From contig NZ_CP028369.1 in NCBI RefSeq assembly GCF_003032475.1, positions 8,990,001-9,054,000 on the forward strand: a stretch of DNA of 64,000 bases, written 5' to 3'. Below are positions 1 through 10,091 of this stretch, piece by piece. Positions within the stretch are counted from its first letter, which is position 1. Each line of letters starts with the position of its first letter. Origin of the DNA: Streptomyces sp. P3 (GTDB taxonomy: Bacteria > Actinomycetota > Actinomycetes > Streptomycetales > Streptomycetaceae). The position numbers and the translations under genes are program-made. The notes beneath the pieces were generated by a model. It made no database searches. It was not told the origin of the DNA and was given only the letters and a program-made list of their open reading frames with translations.

Positions 1-230
1 TGGACGGCCCCTGGTGTCGTTGTACCGACGTGGATAAACCAAGTGGATATGTGCTGAATCGCTCACTCGGGGACCATCAAATCGTCGGCGCCCTCAGCCT
101 CCGGACCCTTTGGGGTCCGGCCGCTTCGATCGTGAGGACGTGGCCGGAAAACCCTCTCGACGATCTTCTCTCCAGGCTGCAGGAGATCAAGACGGATCTT
201 GATGCACGCTGGGACGGCGTGGTCGGATGA
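1..230 (+). CDS. C-terminal part of an unidentified protein
   Basis: The reading frame is open from the left edge of the window to a stop at 228-230, so the visible piece is probably the C-terminus of a longer protein starting outside. A GTG at 30 would give 66 residues if the gene were complete, but no ribosome site precedes it. The end of the protein is a charged helix-like stretch (LSRLQEIKTDLDARW). The stop overlaps the ATG of the next gene in an ATGA arrangement, which implies translational coupling with the DUF2637 membrane protein. I do not recognise the family. Confidence 0.5.
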   Translation, partial: DGPWCRCTDVDKPSGYVLNRSLGDHQIVGALSLRTLWGPAASIVRTWPENPLDDLLSRLQEIKTDLDARWDGVVG

Positions 231-940
231 ACGAGTACGGCCAGATTTTTGAACCGCAATGGAAAAGGGAAGGGTCCTGTCCGGCCGCGAGTGATTTTCC
301 CTGGCAGCAGGCCGACCCGCCCTGGGTGGGGCAGGTGTCGCCTTCTGTTGCCGCGGGTTTCTCCGGTGATGTCCTCGATCAGGAACTCAGTATTCTCCTG
401 GGGCAGGCTGCTTCAGGAGCCGCTGAGGAGACATCGGCCCATGCACCGCGGCGCGGCCCGGTGGGGCGACGTCATGCGTGCAAGCGGCCTGCCGGCGTCC
501 ACTGGTGGAATGTGTTTGCTGCTGCCCTTAACCGCTTGGTGTCCCTGGCTGTTTTCGCCGTGGTGAGCACGCTCAGCGGCATGCTCAGTTACGAGCCGCT
601 CCGGCGCCTGGCCACCCCGGCCGCGCACGGCCTGGCGCTTTGGTGGCCCTTCCTTGTTTTCGGCCCCTGGCTGACGGGAGTTCTGGCGATTTCCTGCCGC
701 GGTCTGCCCGCCCGAAGAACAGCGGGGTGGTGCGTCCTGCTGGTCTTCACAGGTCTCACCGTGGTGCTGTGCCTGATCGGCGCCCCCAGGACACCGGCCG
801 GGTTCGTCACCGCGGGACTTCCCCCTCTGGCGGCCCTCACCTGCATCCTTCTGCTCTCCCCGGGGCGATGCGAGGCCAGGCACGCACCCACCGCGCAGAC
901 GGGGAACAGCGGCCCGGCAGCTGCCGGGCCGCTCCGGTGA
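227..940 (+). CDS. DUF2637 (SpdB-like) membrane protein
   Basis: This 237-residue protein has a hydrophilic N-terminal third, then about four membrane-spanning segments between residues 105 and 225. The membrane part has the DUF2637 layout seen in Streptomyces: a helix ending in SYEPLRRLA, then LALWWPFLVFGPWL, then a helix ending LCLIGAPRTP and the AGLPPLAAL segment. DUF2637/Spd-type proteins are known from Streptomyces plasmids and chromosomes, where some affect plasmid spread, but most have no proven role. The start is fixed by a four-base overlap with the preceding gene. A perfect palindrome at 908-933 lies across the 3' end. Confidence 0.72.
   Translation: MNEYGQIFEPQWKREGSCPAASDFPWQQADPPWVGQVSPSVAAGFSGDVLDQELSILLGQAASGAAEETSAHAPRRGPVGRRHACKRPAGVHWWNVFAAALNRLVSLAVFAVVSTLSGMLSYEPLRRLATPAAHGLALWWPFLVFGPWLTGVLAISCRGLPARRTAGWCVLLVFTGLTVVLCLIGAPRTPAGFVTAGLPPLAALTCILLLSPGRCEARHAPTAQTGNSGPAAAGPLR
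908..933. terminator. 26-nt perfect palindrome at the end of the DUF2637 gene
   Basis: Bases 908-920 are perfectly complementary to 921-933 and can fold as an 11-bp GC stem with a four-base loop. It overlaps the last codons of the gene ending at 940. Strong GC hairpins without a U-tract are common Streptomyces terminators; function here is inferred from position only. Confidence 0.5.
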
Positions 941-1200
941 CCCAGGCCCGCCCGTGCGGCGGCGGCCGTGCCTGCCGGTGCACGCCGACGAACCGCACCC
1001 GGCCGTGTCAACGCCATGCGTGAAAATCCACTCCTCCGTGGAGCGCACTGAGGCTTTGCAGAGAAATGGCTGATCATTTCCGCCCCCTCTGTGCCCCTGA
1101 AGGACTCCCCGGTTCCGCTCTTCCTTCTGCGTGTTCCCCGGGTACGGTCAGGCTGCTCGTCGGCGACGGGTCTCTCCCGCCGGTAAATGACTGGCGGGCG

Positions 1201-1803
1201 ATGAATGCATCGGGAATCCCAGTGAATGAAGAAAATTTTCGCGGCTGCCGCTCAAGCGCAAGGAATTGCCCTCTCCCGTCCTTCGGCTGCCGGCCTGTCC
1301 ACTTCTGCAGCCGGCGCCGCCCGCCCCCGCGGGATTATGAAAGCGAAGCGCTCATCCTTCGGTTGCCCTGCGTACCGGCGGCGGTTCCCGCCTCGCGGCG
1401 GTACACGCGTGAACTGACGTCGTCATGGCGGATCGCCCCGCCGGTGACCGATACGATCGCGCTTGTGGTCTCCGAGCTGGTCACGAATGCTGTACGGCAT
1501 TCCGTCGGGCGACATCTGCCGCCGCAACGAGATGATCACCTCAGGCACTTCGATCTGGCGGTCTGCTTGACGGCGAAGCATGTGCGTGTCGAGGTGTACG
1601 ACGAAGAACGCCGCCTGCCGGTGGACGTCGAAGCCCATGAGTATGCGGAGACTGGAAGAGGCATGAAAATCATCCAGTTCTGCGGGGTGCGTTGGGGAGC
1701 CCGAAGGGTTTGCACCGGAAAGGTGGTCTGGTGCGAGGTGGGCCTGCCCGAACCCTCGCGCGTCGGCGGCGCCCTCGTCACGGCAGCGGGAAGCACCGGA
1801 TGA
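1201..1803 (+). CDS. RsbW-like ATP-binding protein (HATPase_c_2)
   Basis: This is a single-domain GHKL-type ATPase related to the anti-sigma factors RsbW and SpoIIAB; Streptomyces encodes dozens. It would bind ATP and either act as a serine kinase on an anti-anti-sigma factor or sequester a sigma factor. The N-box is plain (VVSELVTNAVRHS, about residue 85-97), and a G2-type loop TGRGMKII lies near residue 150. The G1 motif around VYDEERRLP is degenerate, so kinase activity is uncertain. I chose ATG 1201, giving 200 residues; an ATG at 1066 in the same frame would add 45 residues without family features. No partner sigma factor lies next to it. Confidence 0.75.
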   Translation: MNASGIPVNEENFRGCRSSARNCPLPSFGCRPVHFCSRRRPPPRDYESEALILRLPCVPAAVPASRRYTRELTSSWRIAPPVTDTIALVVSELVTNAVRHSVGRHLPPQRDDHLRHFDLAVCLTAKHVRVEVYDEERRLPVDVEAHEYAETGRGMKIIQFCGVRWGARRVCTGKVVWCEVGLPEPSRVGGALVTAAGSTG

Positions 1804-2012
1804 TCCGTCCCCCGCGCGGCCCGGGGCCGGGCCCGGACACACGCCGGGTGAGGCCCTCGCACGGCCCGGGAGCGGCCCGGAGCGCCCGGAGCGGCGGCAC
1901 GGACCGGTAGCGGACGGGCACGTAGCGCGGGCAGCGCCCTGCACAGGCTGTACGGGACCACGCTGCCGGCCGTCTGTGCGCGTGAGCATCTCCAGAGGGT
2001 TCTCTCCGGGCC

Positions 2013-2078
2013 GCCGGCCGCCGCTACGCCGTGGCGGGCCCGGGCGAGCGGGCCCGCCACGGCGTAGCGGCGGCCGGC
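2013..2078. terminator. 30-bp perfect inverted repeat
   Basis: Bases 2013-2042 are perfectly complementary to 2049-2078, with a six-base loop (ggcgag). It is the strongest hairpin in the window and lies 210 bp downstream of the RsbW-like gene. It would work in either direction as an intrinsic terminator, although there is no U-tract. Confidence 0.65.
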
Positions 2079-2589
2079 CCCGGGCCCATGGACGTCCCGT
2101 CCGCCGTCAGCCGCGTGTGGCGCGTCCACCCGGGCAGGCCACGGTGCGGGGGCCGCAACGCTCCGTGATCTCGGCGGCTTCCTTTGCCGGGAGGTCGGCC
2201 CGCTGGGCCTGCGGCCCTTGCCGCTTCCGGCACGACGTTTCCACCGCTGCCCGGCCGGCCGGTCCCCGGACGGGCTCCGCACTCGCCCTGAGGGGCAGCA
2301 GAGGCCGGCCGCGCGGCGGAGATTTCCCCCGGCGTGTCTCCCGGCGGCGCCGGGTCGCCGGGCGTGGCTTCGCCCGGTTCCGTGCGCACGACGGGCGGAT
2401 CGGGCTGTGCCCGCTCCGCAGCCGTGCGGGGTGGCGCCGCGGCCAGATCGCCGGGCCGGAGGCACCGCACGGCCCGCCCGCCCACCGCACGCCTGCCCGA
2501 GGCCCTGGAGGCTGGTGCTGGACGTTCGCCGACGGCGCCCCGAAGGGTGAGGGCCCGCCGCCTCGGCGAGCTGCGCGCCCGCCGCCCCC

Positions 2590-2673
2590 GCCTGCGGGCA
2601 TGCCGCGCTCGCCTGCGGGCATGCCGCGCTCGCCTGCGGGCATGCCGCGCTCGCCTGCGGGCATGCCGCGCTC
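2590..2673. repeat. four perfect tandem 21-bp repeats
   Basis: The 21-base unit beginning gcctgcgggcatgccgcg is repeated exactly four times without spacers. Twenty-one is a multiple of three, but no frame gives a convincing protein. It looks like a minisatellite. Confidence 0.85.
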
Positions 2674-2722
2674 GCCTGTCGGCCCGCTGCCCCGCCTGCG
2701 GGCACGCGCGCTCGCCTGTGGT

Positions 2723-2852
2723 CCCGCCGCCCCCGCCTGCCGGCCCCGCCGCCCCCGCCTGCCGGCCCCGCCGCCCCCGCCTGCCGGGCCTGCCGGCCCG
2801 CCTGTGGTCCCGCTGACCCCGCCTGCCGGCCCCGCCGCCCCCGCCTGCCGGG
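2723..2852. repeat. 22-bp GC-rich repeats, three in tandem plus one detached
   Basis: A 22-base unit (begins cccgccgcccccgcctgcc) occurs at 2723, 2745 and 2767 in tandem, and again at 2831 after a diverged stretch. Such cytosine-rich DNA is prone to slippage and mis-assembly. Confidence 0.75.
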
Positions 2853-3529
2853 CTGATGGGCGCCGCCGGCCTGCAGCGGGACTGCGTCATGGGCGTTGCA
2901 GGGGGAGGGTCTGCGCGGCTCCGGGTGTGCCCGGTGGCCCGGGCCGGCTCCGGCGGGCGCGGTCCCGGGGGAGCCGGAAAGGGGCGGCGCGGGCTCCCCG
3001 GGCCGGAGTGCTGTCAGGTGCCTGCGCGTCCGTGTCCCGCCGTGGATGCGGCCCTGCCGTTCTTCGTGACGCTTCTGCGTGACGATCGTTATTCGGCGAC
3101 GGAACGGGCAACCGGGCTTTCCCAGAGGCTTTTTCGCAGGTCACGGCCGGTTCGCGGGTGCTGCGCGGGCCGGCGTCGAGGTGCGGCGCGACGGGGTGGC
3201 TACTTCTTTCGGGTGATTGAGACGATGGGGCTCTTGTCACCCGATTGGGTGTGTGGGTCACTGAGAGTGCGAACCGGCGGGCTGCCCATCCCGTGCCGGG
3301 GGACATGCAGACGGGCAGCTGTTGCCGGCTTTCTCTTTGCCCAGAGGAGACGCCGGGAGTGTTGCTGAGTGCTCGGCCCCTGTCTGTGGCCGCGCACCGC
3401 CTCTGTTCCCCTCCTCGAAACCGGCAGCCTGAACCCCGTGATGGTCGTGTCTTCATGACCCTGGTGCCTGCTGGTCGGTCCTGTCCGGTTCCTCGTCACG
3501 TCCCTTTGAGCGCAACGAGGAGTACTGCC

Positions 3530-4276
3530 ATGCCCATCTCTCCCAATCAGGGTTCCACCGGCGGCGGCACGCTGGTGACCATCACCGGCGTGAACCTGTC
3601 CAACACCAGCGCGGTGAAGTTCGGCAGCAAGTCGGCCACGACCGTCACCCAGGTCTCCCCGACCCAGGTCACCGCCGTATCCCCGTCGGGGACCGGCACG
3701 GTCGGAGTCACGGTGACCACGCCCGGCGGGACCAGCAACCCGGTGTCCTTCTTCTACGTCGGCGCCCCGTTCAAGTCCTCCCTCGGCACCAGCTCCGGGC
3801 CGCTGGCCGGCGGCAACACCATCACCCTGAGCGGAACCGGCCTGTCCACGGCCACCAGTGTGTCCTTCGGCGGAGTGACCGCCACCCCGACGGTGAGTTC
3901 CGACAGTTCCCTGAGCGTCACCGTCCCGGCCGGTGCCGCGGCCGGTCCGGTCGGGGTCAGCGTGACCACCGCGGGCGGCACCAACAACGGCCTGACGTAC
4001 ACCTACGTCGACGTCCCGACGGTCGTCTCCCTCACCCCCACCTCCGGTCCGACCTCGGGCGGCACCGCGGTGACCGTCACCGGCACCAACCTCGACACCA
4101 CCGAATCGGTCACCTTCGACGGCACCCCCGCTCCGTTCTCGGTGATCAACTCCACCACCCTGTCGGCGGTCACCCCGCCCGGCACGGCAGGGGCGGTCGA
4201 CGTGGTCGTCACCAACCCTGCCGGGTCGGACACGGCGGTCGGGGCGTTCACCTACGTCGCCGGCCCCGGTATCTGA
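3530..4276 (+). CDS. TIG/IPT-repeat protein with three domains
   Basis: This 248-residue protein is three consecutive IPT/TIG immunoglobulin-like domains of about 80 residues each, starting near residues 1, 84 and 165. Each opens with SP-GSTGGG-like, TSSGPLAGGN or TPTSGPTSGGT and ends in a VTTPGG-type strand followed by FFYV or YTYV. TIG domains are beta-sandwiches found in surface and phage-structure proteins. No signal peptide, anchor or enzymatic domain is visible, so its export route and role are unknown. ATG 3530 has an AACGAGGAG ribosome site; the frame is open upstream but unrelated. It is followed by a long hairpin and then by a YVTN/TIG/Ig protein with similar domains. A relative lies at 20,702. 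Confidence 0.8.
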   Translation: MPISPNQGSTGGGTLVTITGVNLSNTSAVKFGSKSATTVTQVSPTQVTAVSPSGTGTVGVTVTTPGGTSNPVSFFYVGAPFKSSLGTSSGPLAGGNTITLSGTGLSTATSVSFGGVTATPTVSSDSSLSVTVPAGAAAGPVGVSVTTAGGTNNGLTYTYVDVPTVVSLTPTSGPTSGGTAVTVTGTNLDTTESVTFDGTPAPFSVINSTTLSAVTPPGTAGAVDVVVTNPAGSDTAVGAFTYVAGPGI

Positions 4277-4291
4277 TCCGCCCCGCGGTCA

Positions 4292-4331
4292 CGGGTCCCG
4301 CACGCCACCGCCGGGTGGCGGGCGGGACCCG
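4292..4331. terminator. long hairpin between the TIG gene and the YVTN/Ig gene
   Basis: Outer arms 4292-4301 and 4322-4331 pair perfectly, and an inner 7-bp stem (4303-4309 with 4314-4320) continues the fold. Its position 16 bp after the TIG stop suggests termination or attenuation between the two genes. Confidence 0.6.
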
Positions 4332-4406
4332 CGTCAGCGGCCCGCCCGGCGATCCGCGCGAACCTCAAGGTCCCAGGTCTCCTCCGCCGAAGGAAGGCAG
4401 TTGCCC

Positions 4407-7400
4407 GTGTCCGTCGATCTGCCTGCGCGGCCGCGTGCTGCGAGCGCCGAAGCCGCCGCCGCCCCGATCGCCGCCATCCCCGTGGGTGACAGCCCCACCG
4501 GGATCGCCCTCGCCCGCCTGGGGCGCACCGGATACGTGACGAACTTCGGCTCCGGCACGGTCAGCGCCCTGGACACCGTCACCCGCTCCGTCACCGCCAC
4601 CGTCACCGTGGGCTCCGGCCCGTGGGCAGTAGCCGTCAACCCCGCCGGCACGCAGGCGTATGCGGGCAACTCCGTCTCCGGGACGGTCAGTGTGATCGAC
4701 ACCGCGACGCAGACCGTCACCGCCACGATCGGCGGCATCTCCGCACCGGCGGGCATCGCCTTCTCCGCGGACGGCACCCGCGCCTACGTCGTCAGCCAGG
4801 ACACCGACAGCCTGGTGGTGCTGGACACCGCCACGGGCACGGCCGTCGCGTCTTTGGCGGTGGGCAGCACTCCCTACCAGGTCGCGCTTTCCCCGGACGC
4901 CCCCTACGCCTACGTCAGCAATGCCGGTGACGGCACGGTCACCGTCGTCGACACCGGCACCCACACGGCCGCAGCCACCATCGAAGGGTTCGCCCAGCCG
5001 CAGGGTGTGGCCGTCACCCCCGACGGGCAGCGGCTGTACGTCGCTGACCGCGGCAGCGGCCTGGTCCACGTCGTGGACACCACCACATACCGGACGGCCA
5101 CCACCATCAGCGGGTTCAACGCTCCCGTCTCCCTGGCCGTCGGCCCCCGCGGCGCGCTGGCCTACGTCACCGAGAGCGGCTCCGGCTCGGTCACGGCGAT
5201 CAACCTGGCCACCAACGCCCGCGCCGCCACCGTCACCGGGCTCGGCCGGCCCGGCGCAATCGCCGTCACGCGCGACAGCCGCCACATCTACGTGGCCGAC
5301 AGCGACAGCGACACGGTCGCCGTCCTGAACAATCCGGTGGCTGTCTCACCCGACCAGGGGCCCACCGGAGGCGGCATCACGGTCCTGTTCAGCGGACGCG
5401 GTTTCACCGGCACCACCCACGTGCGTTTCGGTGGCCGCCCGGCCGCATCGTTCTCGGTGGTGGACGACTTCACCATCACCGCCGTCCCCCCCGCCGGCAC
5501 CGGTGCCGTCGCGGTCACCGTCACCCTCGCCGGCGTCGCCCACACGATCGGGACGTTCTTCTACCTGCTCCCCCCACGGATCCGGGCCATCTCCCCGACC
5601 ACCGGGCCCAACGAGGGCGGCAACACCGTCACCGTCACCGGTATCGGCCTGTACACCACCCAAGAGGTGCGGATCGGACCCGTCAGCGTGTACCCGACCG
5701 TCGTCTCCGACGCCCGGCTCGTCCTCACCGCACCCCCCGCGCCCCCCGCGCCGCCCGCCCCGCCCGGGCGCACCATCAGTGCTCCGGCCGTGGTGACCAC
5801 CCTGGGCGGCATCGCCACCGGCCCCGCCTACACCTACCTCGATCCGCCCACCACCACGGTGCTGAGTTCCTCCCCGGCGCTGCCCGTCGTCGGTGAGCCG
5901 GTCGTCTTCACCGCGGCCGTCGCTCCCGTCGCTCCCCAGACCGGCACACCCACGGGCACGCTCTGGTTCGACTTCGGCGACGGCACCGTCCCGGTCACCG
6001 CCGTGGCGGTGGACGGGCTGGCAGAGGCGAGGCACACCTACACCACCACCGGCGGCAGCCCGTACACGGTCACCGCCGCGTACCGGGGCGACGACGACTT
6101 CGCCCCCTCGTCGGACACCGCCGAGCAGACCGTGGCGCAGGCGACGACCGCGACGACCGTCCTGTCCTCCCCGGAACCCTCCAGCCCCGACACGCCGGCT
6201 TCCCTCACCACACAGGTCATCGTGGCCGCCCCCGGCGCCGGGCAGCCCACCGGCACGGTGAGCGTCGACTTCGGCGACGGCACCCCGGCCGCCGTCGAGC
6301 CGGTGGTGAACGGCCTGGCCACCGTCACCCACACCTACCCCGCCACCGAGGCCACCTACACGATCACCGCCTCCTACAGCGGAGACACCGACTACGCCCC
6401 CTCCAGCGACGTCCACACCCACCGGGTGCGCGCCGACGTCCAGGCCACCACCACGACCGTCGTGGCCGCCCCCGACACCCCGACGGCCTGGCAGCCGGTG
6501 ACCTTCACCGCCACCGTCACCCCCGTCACCGCCGGGGCGGGCACCCCCACCGGCACCGTCACCTTCGACTTCGGCGACGGCACACCCACCGTGCAGGTAC
6601 CCGTGGCGGACCAGACCGCCGCCGTCAGCCACACCTACACCTCCGCGACCGGCAGCCCCTACCCGGTCATCGCCCTCTACACCAGCGACGACGCAGCGTT
6701 CAGCTCCTCCACGGGGCACGCCCTGCAGACGGTCGGCCAGGCCCCCACCACCACCGTGCTCGGCTCCTCACCCCAGCCGTCCGTGACGGGCCAGCCGGTC
6801 ACCTTCACCGCGACCGTCACACCGGACACCGCCGGGGCGGACCTGCCGACCGGCAACGTGATCTTCGACTTCGGGGACGGTACGGCGCCGGCCACCGCCC
6901 CCGTCCACGACGGCACGGCCGTGATCGTCCACGCCTACACCGCCAGCGGCGGCCCGTACACGGTCACCGCCGCCTTCGACGACGGGGACAACTTCGCCGG
7001 CTCCACCACGACGGCCACCCACACCGTGCAACAGGCACCGACCACGATCGAGGTGGTCTCCGCACCGGATCCGTCCGTGGTGGGCCAGCCGGTCACCTTC
7101 ACCGCCACCGTCACCCCCGTCACCGCCGGGGGGGGGCACCCCCACCGGCACCGTCACCTTCGACTTCGGTGACGCCGCCGCCCCGCTCACCGCCCCCCTC
7201 ACCAACGGCACCGCCACCGTCACCCGCCCCTACACCGACCGAAACGACGCCCCCTACACCCTCACCGCGACCTACGGCGCAGACACCGACTTCGCGGGCT
7301 CCAGCGGCACGGACACGCACACCGTGAACCGGGCGCCGACCCTGACGGCGCTGGGTTCGTCGCCGGATCCGTCCGTGGTGGGCCAGCCGGTCACCTTCAC

Positions 7401-7919
7401 CGCCACCGTCACCCCCGTCACCGCCGGGGCCGGCACCCCCACCGGCACCGTCACCTTCGACTTCGGTGACGCCGCCACCCCGCTCACCGCCCCCCTCATC
7501 AACGGCACCGCCACCGTCACCCGCCCCTACACCACCAGATCCAGCGGCCTGTTCACCGTCACCGCCGCCTACAACGCCAGCAACAGCTTCGCCGGGTCCA
7601 GCACAACCGGCCCCCACACCGTGCACCGGGCACTGTCAGCCACCACGGTCGTCTCCTCCCCGGACCCCTCACGCCCCGGACACAACGCGACCGCGACGGC
7701 GACCGTCACCGCCGTTTCGCCGGGAGCGGGCACCCCCACCGGCTCCGTCAGCTTCACCATCGGCAACCGCACCCCGCTCACCCTCCCTCTCGTCAACGGG
7801 GCCGCCAGCACCACCATCACCCCCTGAACGTCGGCACCCACCCCATCACCGTCGCCTACACCGGCAGCGCCGACTTCGCCACGTCCACCGGCACCGACAC
7901 CCACACCGTCACCCCCTGA
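4407..7919 (+). pseudogene. YVTN beta-propeller / TIG / seven-Ig-repeat protein, frameshifted twice
   Basis: With frame restored this gene encodes about 1,170 residues: a YVTN-type (YncE-like) propeller (about 25-300), two TIG domains (about 308-475), and seven Ig-like repeats of about 98 residues (Big_3_5 type, sharing TPTGTVTFDFGDG) starting near nucleotides 5846, 6143, 6440, 6737, 7031, 7330 and 7627. The frame breaks at a nine-G run (7128-7136) in repeat five, stopping at 7172; eight Gs would restore it. A second break is at a five-C run (7820-7824), where one extra C continues to the stop at 7919. The GTG at 4407 is favoured because AAGGAAGG lies nine bases upstream; TTG 4401 is too close. 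No secretion signal is visible. It may be decayed, phase-variable, or a sequencing artefact. Confidence 0.7.
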
Positions 7920-7987
7920 ACCGCACCCCGATCAACGAAGCGGCCGCCGAGCCGCACCGGCCGGCCCCGCCGCCGGGACGGCCGCAC

Positions 7988-9409
7988 TCACGCCGTGGAG
8001 CAGCCGTGCCGCGGGCATACCTGTCTGCGCAGTGCCCACAGGGCGACCGGCACCCCGGTGGCCACGAGTGCCGCAGCGGTGCACAGCCCTGCCTGATAAC
8101 CCGTCAGGAAGGCGTGCTCGGCGTCAACGCTGGTCGACGACACCGAACGCTGCACCAACGTCACGATCAGACCGACCGCGGCGATGCCGAAGACCCCCGA
8201 GGCCTCACGTGTGGCGCTGAACAGTCCGGCGGCGATCCCGGAAAGGCCTTCCGGAGAGGCCTCCAGAGCCCGGGTGGTCAGCGGAACGGCCAGGGCCGAG
8301 CCGACGCCGATCGCCGCCAGCCCGGGAAGGAGCGCCACGGCGTCGCGGCGCCCGCTCCCCAGCGCCACCAGCAGCAGTCCCGCGGAGACGAAGAAGAGAC
8401 CCGCGGCGGACACCCGCCCGTCCCCCCAGCGGCGAGCCAGCCGAGTGACGAACGGAGCGGTCACCAACAGAGCCAGAGCCACCGGCGTGAACAGCAGCCC
8501 GGCGGATGTGGGGCTCAGGCGCAGCACATTTTGAATGAACAGTGTGGTGAAAAAATAGACGCCGCTGACCCCTAACCCCCAGAGCAGCTGGCTGATGATG
8601 CCGCCGGTGAAGGCGCGCCGGCCGAACAGCACTTTGACGGTGGACCGCCGGTGAGACGACGGCTTCAACCCGAGCAGAAGCAACGACAGGACGGACAGCA
8701 CGCCGACGATGGCGACACGGGGAGCGGTGAACCCGTCACGGGGCCCCTCGATCAGGCAGTAGGACAGTCCGCCGAGGGGGAGACAGAACAGCGCCACCAT
8801 ACGCAAAGGAGTGGCAGGCACGTCAACGGCCGGCCCCGTCGAAGAAGACGACAGCGAAGGCACCCACACGACGGCGAAGAGCACACACACGACCCCGACG
8901 GGAATGTTGATCGCGAACAGCCAGTTCCATCCCAGCCGCTCCGTGATCAGTCCGGACAGGATGGGACCGCTCGCCAGAGCTGAGGCCAGAGCGACCGTGA
9001 GAGCGGCGATGCCGCCGCTTCTGGAACGCGGCGCAAGGTCGTGCGACAGCACGGCCAGGGACGCCGGTGAAACCAAAGCGGCTCCCACCCCCTGCAACCC
9101 CCGGCCCGCGATCAGCGCCCCCGCATGCTCCGCCACGCTGCACACCGCCGACGACAGCGTGAAAACGGCCACGCCGACGATCAGGGTCAGCCGGCGGCCT
9201 CGCCTGTCCGTCAGATGACCTCCGAACAGAAGAGAACTGGCATACGTGAGCGGGTAGACAGCCGCCACCCACTTCAGACCCGACTCGTCCAGGCCCAATT
9301 CCCTCTGGATCTGCGGCAGGGCGACGTTGACGACCGTGCTGTCCAGGGCCGTCATGAACGAGGGCAGGACGACGGCCGCAAGCATGCCGATATGGCGCAG
9401 TCGGCTCAT
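7988..9409 (-). CDS. MFS drug/metabolite exporter, DHA2 (EmrB/QacA) type
   Basis: This 473-residue integral membrane protein has the DHA2 layout of about 14 transmembrane helices. It begins with the family hallmark LDSTVVNVALPQIQRELG in helix 1, has motif A-like GHLTDRRGRR in the loop after helix 2, and a motif C region SGPILSGLITERLGWNWLF. Such proteins export drugs or secondary metabolites using the proton gradient. It is divergent from the acyl-AMP ligase/PKS operon, separated by 680 bp, so export of that locus's product is a reasonable inference but not shown. Its 3' end meets the YVTN/Ig gene convergently. Confidence 0.88.
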   Translation of the reverse strand: MSRLRHIGMLAAVVLPSFMTALDSTVVNVALPQIQRELGLDESGLKWVAAVYPLTYASSLLFGGHLTDRRGRRLTLIVGVAVFTLSSAVCSVAEHAGALIAGRGLQGVGAALVSPASLAVLSHDLAPRSRSGGIAALTVALASALASGPILSGLITERLGWNWLFAINIPVGVVCVLFAVVWVPSLSSSSTGPAVDVPATPLRMVALFCLPLGGLSYCLIEGPRDGFTAPRVAIVGVLSVLSLLLLGLKPSSHRRSTVKVLFGRRAFTGGIISQLLWGLGVSGVYFFTTLFIQNVLRLSPTSAGLLFTPVALALLVTAPFVTRLARRWGDGRVSAAGLFFVSAGLLLVALGSGRRDAVALLPGLAAIGVGSALAVPLTTRALEASPEGLSGIAAGLFSATREASGVFGIAAVGLIVTLVQRSVSSTSVDAEHAFLTGYQAGLCTAAALVATGVPVALWALRRQVCPRHGCSTA

Positions 9410-10091
9410 TGATCAGCCCCGTGAGTCGGCCCGGCCCGATGACGACGATCGCCGCAGCTCAACCGGTGCAGTCGATCCTCGGTGAGAGATCACCGGCCCT
9501 CAAAACCGACACGCCGAAGACCGTGCCCGCGTCCGACGCCACCCGCCAGTGAGAAGCCGTCGGACACCCCCCGTCCCGCGCCTGCCCCCCGACCGGCCGG
9601 CCCCGGCCCGGGGCAGTGAAATCCGGTGACAGCACAGGCAACCGCTACGCGCCCGGGTGGCAGCTGCCGCGAGAGCCCGGGCAGCATGTGCGCCGGCGGC
9701 CAGGAGCACTGACCCGGCGGATGCCGGAGCACACCTGTGCTCATCTTCCGGCCGCTGCCGACGCCTGTCGCGAACAGGCCCCTCACCCCGGCCGGACCCC
9801 CGGCCCCAGCCGGCAGGACCGGCCGACCGGCAATCGACCCGACACGGAGGAAAACCGCACCCCACGAGGGCAGCGACGGAATGACAGGTGCTCGCTGCGC
9901 CCCTGTGGCGTGTCACCCGGGTCCCGGCTCACGGGTGTGTTTCCCTGATCTTTACGCGCGACCGCTGCAGGTAGGTGTGGACCGCGACTCGTACGGCCGG
10001 CTCGTGCAAGCACCTCGCAGATGCATGTCTGCCCCGGGGCCGACCAGACATCCTTCGCTCCTGTCCGACACAACGAAGGCTTGGTGACTCA
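9410..10091. other. divergent intergenic region between exporter and PKS operon
   Basis: About 680 bp with no supportable gene on either strand. It must carry the promoters of the exporter (minus) and of the acyl-AMP ligase/PKS operon (plus). I see no clear operator or riboswitch. Confidence 0.5.

Larger units (their letters stand above)
1804..3529. other. long repeat-rich stretch with no credible gene
   Basis: About 1.7 kb without a gene I can support. Open frames on both strands give low-complexity Arg/Pro/Ala translations with no recognisable domain and no convincing start. It contains the 30-bp hairpin at 2013-2078, four tandem 21-bp units at 2590-2673 and 22-bp GC-rich units at 2723-2852. 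The last 450 bp should hold the promoter of the TIG-repeat gene starting at 3530. Confidence 0.6.

Noticed and set aside
1536..2705. Long minus-strand frame of 389 codons with PQASAAC repeats
   Set aside because: It overlaps the RsbW-like gene and the tandem repeats, is low-complexity, and has no domain or ribosome site.
2590..2852. CRISPR-like array
   Set aside because: The units are directly adjacent with no spacers and there are no cas genes.
4365..5285. 306-codon minus-strand frame opposite the YVTN propeller
   Set aside because: It is a Gly/Asp/Arg-rich shadow of the plus-strand coding sequence, whose codon bias and domains are clear.
5346..6719. 457-codon Gly-rich minus-strand frame resembling a glycine-rich protein
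   Set aside because: It is the antisense of Ig repeats; the repeat structure creates the long open frame.
9975..10091. N-terminal extension of the FAAL in the same frame
   Set aside because: Known FAALs begin near the chosen GTG; the upstream residues lack family similarity and a better ribosome site.
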